Assembly: GCA_903813345.2 (NCBI GenBank)
Contig: CAIIXF020000006.1
Coordinates: 4,735,096-4,799,095 of the forward strand
Direction: 5' to 3'
DNA length: 64,000 bases
Source: Owenia fusiformis
Taxonomy: Eukaryota; Annelida; Polychaeta; Sabellida; Oweniidae
Shown here: in pieces, positions 59,616 to 64,000 of the stretch
How the letters are laid out: every line of letters begins with the position of its first letter
Numbering within the stretch: the first letter of the stretch is position 1
Notes under the pieces: generated by a model
Database searches by the model: none
What the model saw: only the letters and a program-made list of their open reading frames with translations
Told to the model about the DNA's origin: nothing
Position numbers and translations under genes: made by a program

Positions 59616-60011
59616 AAAATGAGTATGTACCTCTTTTACCAGTCGTGCATCTGTTTTATTAAAGGCTCGTCCTCCCCTATTATCATGGCCAACAAAAACA
59701 CCATGCTCATTCTTTCTTTTAACTGCCAAGTCCACAGTTTTTCTTCCAATGTCTAATGTTTTAAGAAAGAACTCTCTGCAAACCTGGACCTTCTCTTTAT
59801 TAGCAATCAGGTTATATTTCTTTGAGACAGATCTTTGCACCTTGGCATTCTTCTTTGTTCTTGTTGGTACAGAGCAATCAACCATCATACACAAATAGTC
59901 ACGTTGGCGATTATAGGATCCAAGGCTATAATATGTTTCTAGTATTGCCTCTCTCTGCTCTTCTGTTATCTTTTCATTGCATTTAAATGGGCATTTTGAG
60001 CAATCTTTCAT
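59616..60011 (-). CDS. transposase, N-terminal exon
   Basis: From ATG at 60011 it reads MKDCSKCPFKCNEKITEEQR, a Cys-rich start with C-x2-C and C-x3-C pairs like a zinc-binding DNA-recognition module, then a helical region (ILETYYSLGSYNRQRDYLCM) and GRKTVDLAVKRKNEHGVFVG to FNKTDARLVKEVHTHFP. The same frame is open upstream of this ATG (LKKLSGKEYTTSTEKIARSK) back to about 60165 without another ATG, so the true start may be in an earlier exon. At about 59611-59620 the frame must shift one base to continue into the conserved PTMESHYCR; one extra C in a CCC run would explain it. Confidence 0.7.
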
Positions 60012-60957
60012 TTGAACGCATTTTGATCGGGCTATCTTCTCCGTGCTAGTAGTATATTCTTTTCCTGATAGTTTTTTCAGAATTATTAAACTGCAGCTTT
60101 CAGGATTTTCTTCTCTAAAACAAGAATTCCGTGAGACCCCAAAAGACAGGATTCCATATCACTCATCCTCCGATCACAGGGCTTCAAAATCCAGAATATC
60201 TTCTTTCTTTTTACCCCCTGCTATAACCAATTTGGACGCGCCCGATTAAACTGAATCACGTGATCTAATTATGCGCGGATGACGTATACATGATTGCTGT
60301 CGCAGTGTTGCGACAGCTAATCAAATTGCGAGTTCTTAATCGGGGAAATACTAACTGCTTATAGCAGGGGGGAAGAAGGAGGTACGGATTCTGTACACCT
60401 GCTTAGGAGGATGATATCACTATACCACCAAATATATATGAGAGTAGTTTCAGGAGGTTACCGTATATCAAATAATTATTGACACCTAAAAATATGCAAA
60501 ATACAGTCAGAAATGGTGAAATTGTGATTGTGAAAAAATGTATGTATCCTTAACAATTTTTTAACTAAACTGTATTTTATTTAGAACTGAAACTTGAAGT
60601 GCTTACTTATTATTTATTAAGTGACTTCAGCATCCGAATTGATATAATATAGGAATATCCTATGGTTTTGAAAAAATATCATTTATATCCATGAGTGGAT
60701 ATTGATATTTTCATGAGTGAGCGCAGCGAGTGAGTGAAGATATTTGTATCCATGAGTGGATATAATTGATATTTTTGAAAAAAAAATTATTTATCCCATG
60801 GGAAATCATCATCAGCGAAAAAATGTGAAAAATATAATTCGAGAAAAAATTTGAAAAAATAATTGAAAAAAATTGTGAAAAAATGTTGAAATTTTTTTTA
60901 AATATTTTTGAAAATAATTAAAAAATGTAAATAGAAATTTTTTTTGAAAAAATTCGA

Positions 60958-61043
60958 AACCATCGAATATCACTTTTCAAACCACCGAATATCACTTTTT
61001 AAGACGTGATATTCGATAGTTTAAAAGTGATATTCGATGGTTT
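60958..61043. repeat. hairpin of four CCATCGAATATCAC words
   Basis: Two forward copies of CCA(T/C)CGAATATCACTTTT are followed by two inverse copies, forming a near-perfect stem. It lies inside the transposon between the transposase 5' side and the right inverted repeat. A GAGTGGATAT repeat lies nearby at 60690-60765. Confidence 0.6.
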
Positions 61044-61754
61044 GTGAATTTTTTGCTAAAATATTATAACTTGATCCACATATCAAATATATCTTCATGT
61101 GATATTCGATCTATATCCTTGCAACCATGGGATAATCACTGATATGCTTAAGACCAAAAAACCTATAATGTTATTATTGAATACTGAGAATACATTGTTT
61201 TTACATTACGGAGCTTTATTTCTATCTGAAAGTATTTTGGAACATATCTCTTGCTTAAATATTTCATGCAATGTTACTTTCAAAAACTTTCTTAGAACAA
61301 TAGGGTCCATCCTATACTTTCACATTTTATTCTCCATTTCGTTTTTAAAAATTGTGGGAGCTTTAAACTCTAGAAGAGCTTAATTACCAATTATACCATG
61401 CACCCTCTTTGCCCTCCGTCGCATTTTTCTTAGAATGGCCAGGCATATTTCAAATTGAAGAGTAAAGTCAGTTAAAGTGATATATAGCTGTATATAACAA
61501 CGTATCTTTCACTTGATACTGTGATGTCAAGCTTAAGCATTCAAACAGTGTATTTTGTCCCAAGATACAATAAAGTACTGATTTCATTTATTTATCAATT
61601 CAGATGCCTTGGAATTAAAGTAAACACTTGGTATATATTACCAATATTATTTTTACTTATTATTGGTGGTACAATGACCAGGTTTCCTTTAATGTCTTTG
61701 GTCTTACTGTGCAGTTTGTAAAAAGAAAATTCAGAAAGTTGCAGTCTTAGATGA

Positions 61755-62978
61755 AAAATTGGTGAAAATCATAATTGCTACAGCTTTTCCCATTTTCAGA
61801 AGCCAATAGATCTGTACTTCCACTTACTATGACGTTAAAGTCTTCTCATATGTATTATTGGTGGTACTAACTGGAGGCAGAATCAGAAATTATGTCAAAT
61901 AAAAGTAAGATAAAGAGATAAATTGTTCTGAATGGTGCATCTTTCATATTTTTCACGATATCTGACAGTTTTTTTGTCCTTTTGCCTCTTTTTAAGAGTC
62001 CATGCAGAAGTGAATATTTGATCTAGAGCTCTGAAAGATGTTGAGAAAAATATTCATTAAGCAGCAGTTTCAGTTCAAAGTTAGTTAAAACTGCACTCAC
62101 GACAGCTTTCTCTATTTTTGAACGCCGATAGATCGTTAAGTATTAGTATTAGGACCTTGAAACTGCTCATATTATGTAGTCTTTGTGGTACTTTCTCATT
62201 GCAAAGGTAATTTGGAAACACTGTGACTTACATTTCATGCATTAGTGAACACTGAAAATGAACCAGCCTATTAGATTTCATCATGATACATTGTACAAAA
62301 TTGAAAACGTATATATAAAATATGTAGAGTCCTATATTTTAGTAATGAATGAATTACAATGTCAAGTAACAAGTGAAAATGTTAAAAATGCATTGATTTG
62401 CTTTCTATCAATATAAGTTTTTAATTGTATGCTGCAAAATGATAACATTGACCACGCCCACTTTCCAGGGGTAGGGTACTATAAAGTCATATTAAAAATC
62501 ATAAATAGTACATTATCATCATTATAATTGTATTACAATATCAAACAAAGCTTGAATTAGTTTTTAGAAAACAATTTTGAGCTATTTAAGCTGCCATCTT
62601 TTGCTGGAAGCTACAAATATAAGATACATGAGACTAAAAAAAGACTAAAATTGCGTATTTTTTTCCTATTAATTGCAATATTTCTGAGACTAATACAGAT
62701 ATCGGCCTATAACTTTAGGATATTATTCATCTTTGGACTAGTAATGTGTGCTGTAGAAAGCAGAACAATAGCAACTATATCCTTTATGTTATGAAATAGT
62801 CCTATAGTACCCCCTGAAATCGCAGGAATTGAAGTCCAATTCGGCCGTGAAAATTGTTTTTACCACTTTAAAGGCCATCACCTTATATTTTCTTACACCT
62901 ACTAGGTTACTCTAACATACTGCATTGCCAAAAGTTACTTCTTGCAAACTTCCGGCAAAACTGTGCCAGCATCTGATA
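61755..62978. repeat. right terminal inverted repeat of the 6.8 kb transposon
   Basis: Inverse of 56150-57600. The outermost 350 bp are the best conserved, the inner part less so, as expected if transposase acts on the outer end. Confidence 0.85.
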
Positions 62979-64000
62979 CATTTTGAATTTGTTCAAAATA
63001 CGAATAACTTTAGGGAATTATCAATAGAACATTTTTACTAGGCTCTCACCATTGAAACATGCCATTTGCCGACATCTTGCAGTCGGTTTAATAGCTTTTA
63101 TCTCTGTAATTGGTGATAACTTCAACTGAAAGGCATAAACCATGATTACAGAACGTGTGGGTTAGGGCCTATTTCAGAGAATATTTTATATTTATGGTTA
63201 TGCTTCAAGATCGTGTTTATCATAGCAATTTCATTTGAAGAATTTCTCGTTCGTGTTGCATGCCCATTTAGTTATTGCCGTCAAATCAAAACAATCGGGT
63301 ATTATAAACCACTTTGGCTTATATTGTAGTCTTACCCAATGTTATCAAAGTCTGATATGTGAAACCTTTTTTTATTTTCAAAATGTGGTTTTGAGACTTT
63401 TTGTTCAAAAAATTGTAAAAAATGCAGGAAATTCATCCTCACATGTTTTTTGCCGAAAAATCAAGACAATCGGTTCATTAATAAACAAGATCTATAAATG
63501 AACTCATCAATGCATGAAAATTGTTCAGAGAAAAATCATTTAAATATTCAAACTTTACACGGGGACTTTAACCATAGCTGTGGTTTACGTAAATAAAGGA
63601 ATTTGACAAACAAAATGTGATCTATTACCACCATTCATGACTAAAATACGCATTTCTACATTCTTTATAAGTCTAACTATTTCTATTTGCCTAAAAAGTG
63701 TAAGTAGGTGGCATTTGTTATCACGCAACTAGAATTAAGAATTGCAATGTGACATGTTTGACTGGAATGACTTCAAAACACCTTTGTGCTTGCCACCCTC
63801 CATGCTTAAAATGATGTTTGGCCGTTTATCTATCATATAAATTTCAAAATTAGAGCCTATAGGGGTATCTAAGAATGGGATGGCATACGAATTGTTATGA
63901 CCTGCAATTTGCCATATTTAATGTGTTAGCCTACTATTTTCTTTTCTTCACCATTGTAAGTTCCCATAATTTGTGTTCCTTCTCTGTTTCTAGTTTTGCT
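62979..64000. other. flank to the end of the window, no gene seen
   Basis: An 88-codon open frame at 63235-63501 has no motif, splice context or plausible composition. Nothing else is supported. Confidence 0.35.

Larger units (their letters stand above)
56150..62978 (-). mobile_element. 6.8 kb DNA transposon with >1 kb inverted repeats and transposase
   Basis: The ends start TATCAGATGCTGGCACAGTT and are inverted at 62978. CATTTTG stands just outside both ends (56143-56149 and 62979-62985), a 7-bp target duplication. Inverted repeats extend from 56150 to about 57600 and from about 61755 to 62978 with small indels and scattered substitutions. A spliced transposase gene lies between on the minus strand (60.2 to 58.2 kb). 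Terminal length, TSD length and transposase type together do not fit the commoner animal superfamilies I know; Dada-like elements also have 6-7 bp duplications, but I cannot confirm a link. Confidence 0.85.

Noticed and set aside
59589-59642. Intron between transposase parts at 59.6 kb
   Set aside because: A GT..AG pair exists but would remove the conserved HFP..ESHYC block; a one-base frame break explains the data better.
63235-63501. 88-codon open frame near the window end
   Set aside because: No motif, no splice context, and composition typical of random AT-rich DNA.

Overview
This window is animal nuclear DNA. It is AT-rich and intron-bearing, with GT/AG splice sites, no operons and no Shine-Dalgarno signals. 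The genes (a beta-1,3-glycosyltransferase, a TRAF adaptor, a pair of Mab-21/cGAS-fold proteins) together with heavy MITE, minisatellite and decayed LINE content suggest a marine invertebrate bilaterian, such as a mollusc, hemichordate or amphioxus-like animal. The sequence alone does not fix the species.

Layout. 0-7 kb: small TIR elements, then a two-exon GT31 glycosyltransferase on the minus strand, with a one-base frame break and an altered DxD motif. 9.4-11.1 kb: a TIR element packed with CTCCCGTAAA repeats. 11.5-13.3 kb: two LINE fragments. 14.3-17.5 kb: the last two exons of an unrecognised minus-strand gene, next to a 2.3 kb minisatellite that begins 24 bp before a splice acceptor. 18-23.5 kb: a decayed transposase-like relic split by a foldback element, an element with hairpin-bearing termini, and a TTAA-flanked element. 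26.1-28.8 kb: a 2.75 kb C-rich element inside an older repeat, with an empty-site paralogue at 29.7 kb. 30-36 kb: further MITEs, a 162-bp satellite in two blocks, and a possible two-exon microprotein gene.

36.4-41.9 kb: two tandem paralogues of a Mab-21/cGAS-like (cGLR-type) protein. Their first exons differ strongly while their second exons are almost identical. Copy A lost its C-terminal end by deletion, and in both the first two catalytic acidic residues are replaced. 42-48.6 kb: hairpin and minisatellite arrays. 48.97-52.26 kb: the 3' part of a TRAF gene (zinc-finger exon, then coiled coil and TRAF-C/MATH exon), whose intron holds a deleted mariner-type transposon. cGLR and TRAF families both work in innate immunity, so 36-52 kb may be an immune-gene neighbourhood.

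56.15-62.98 kb: an almost complete DNA transposon of about 6.8 kb with inverted repeats longer than 1 kb, an apparent 7-bp target duplication (CATTTTG), and a spliced transposase of a lineage I cannot place in a named superfamily. It has a CxxC finger and candidate acidic residues in FDLQ, WSDTCGGQNRN and ExxHSQME contexts. This is my best candidate for a poorly described system in the window.
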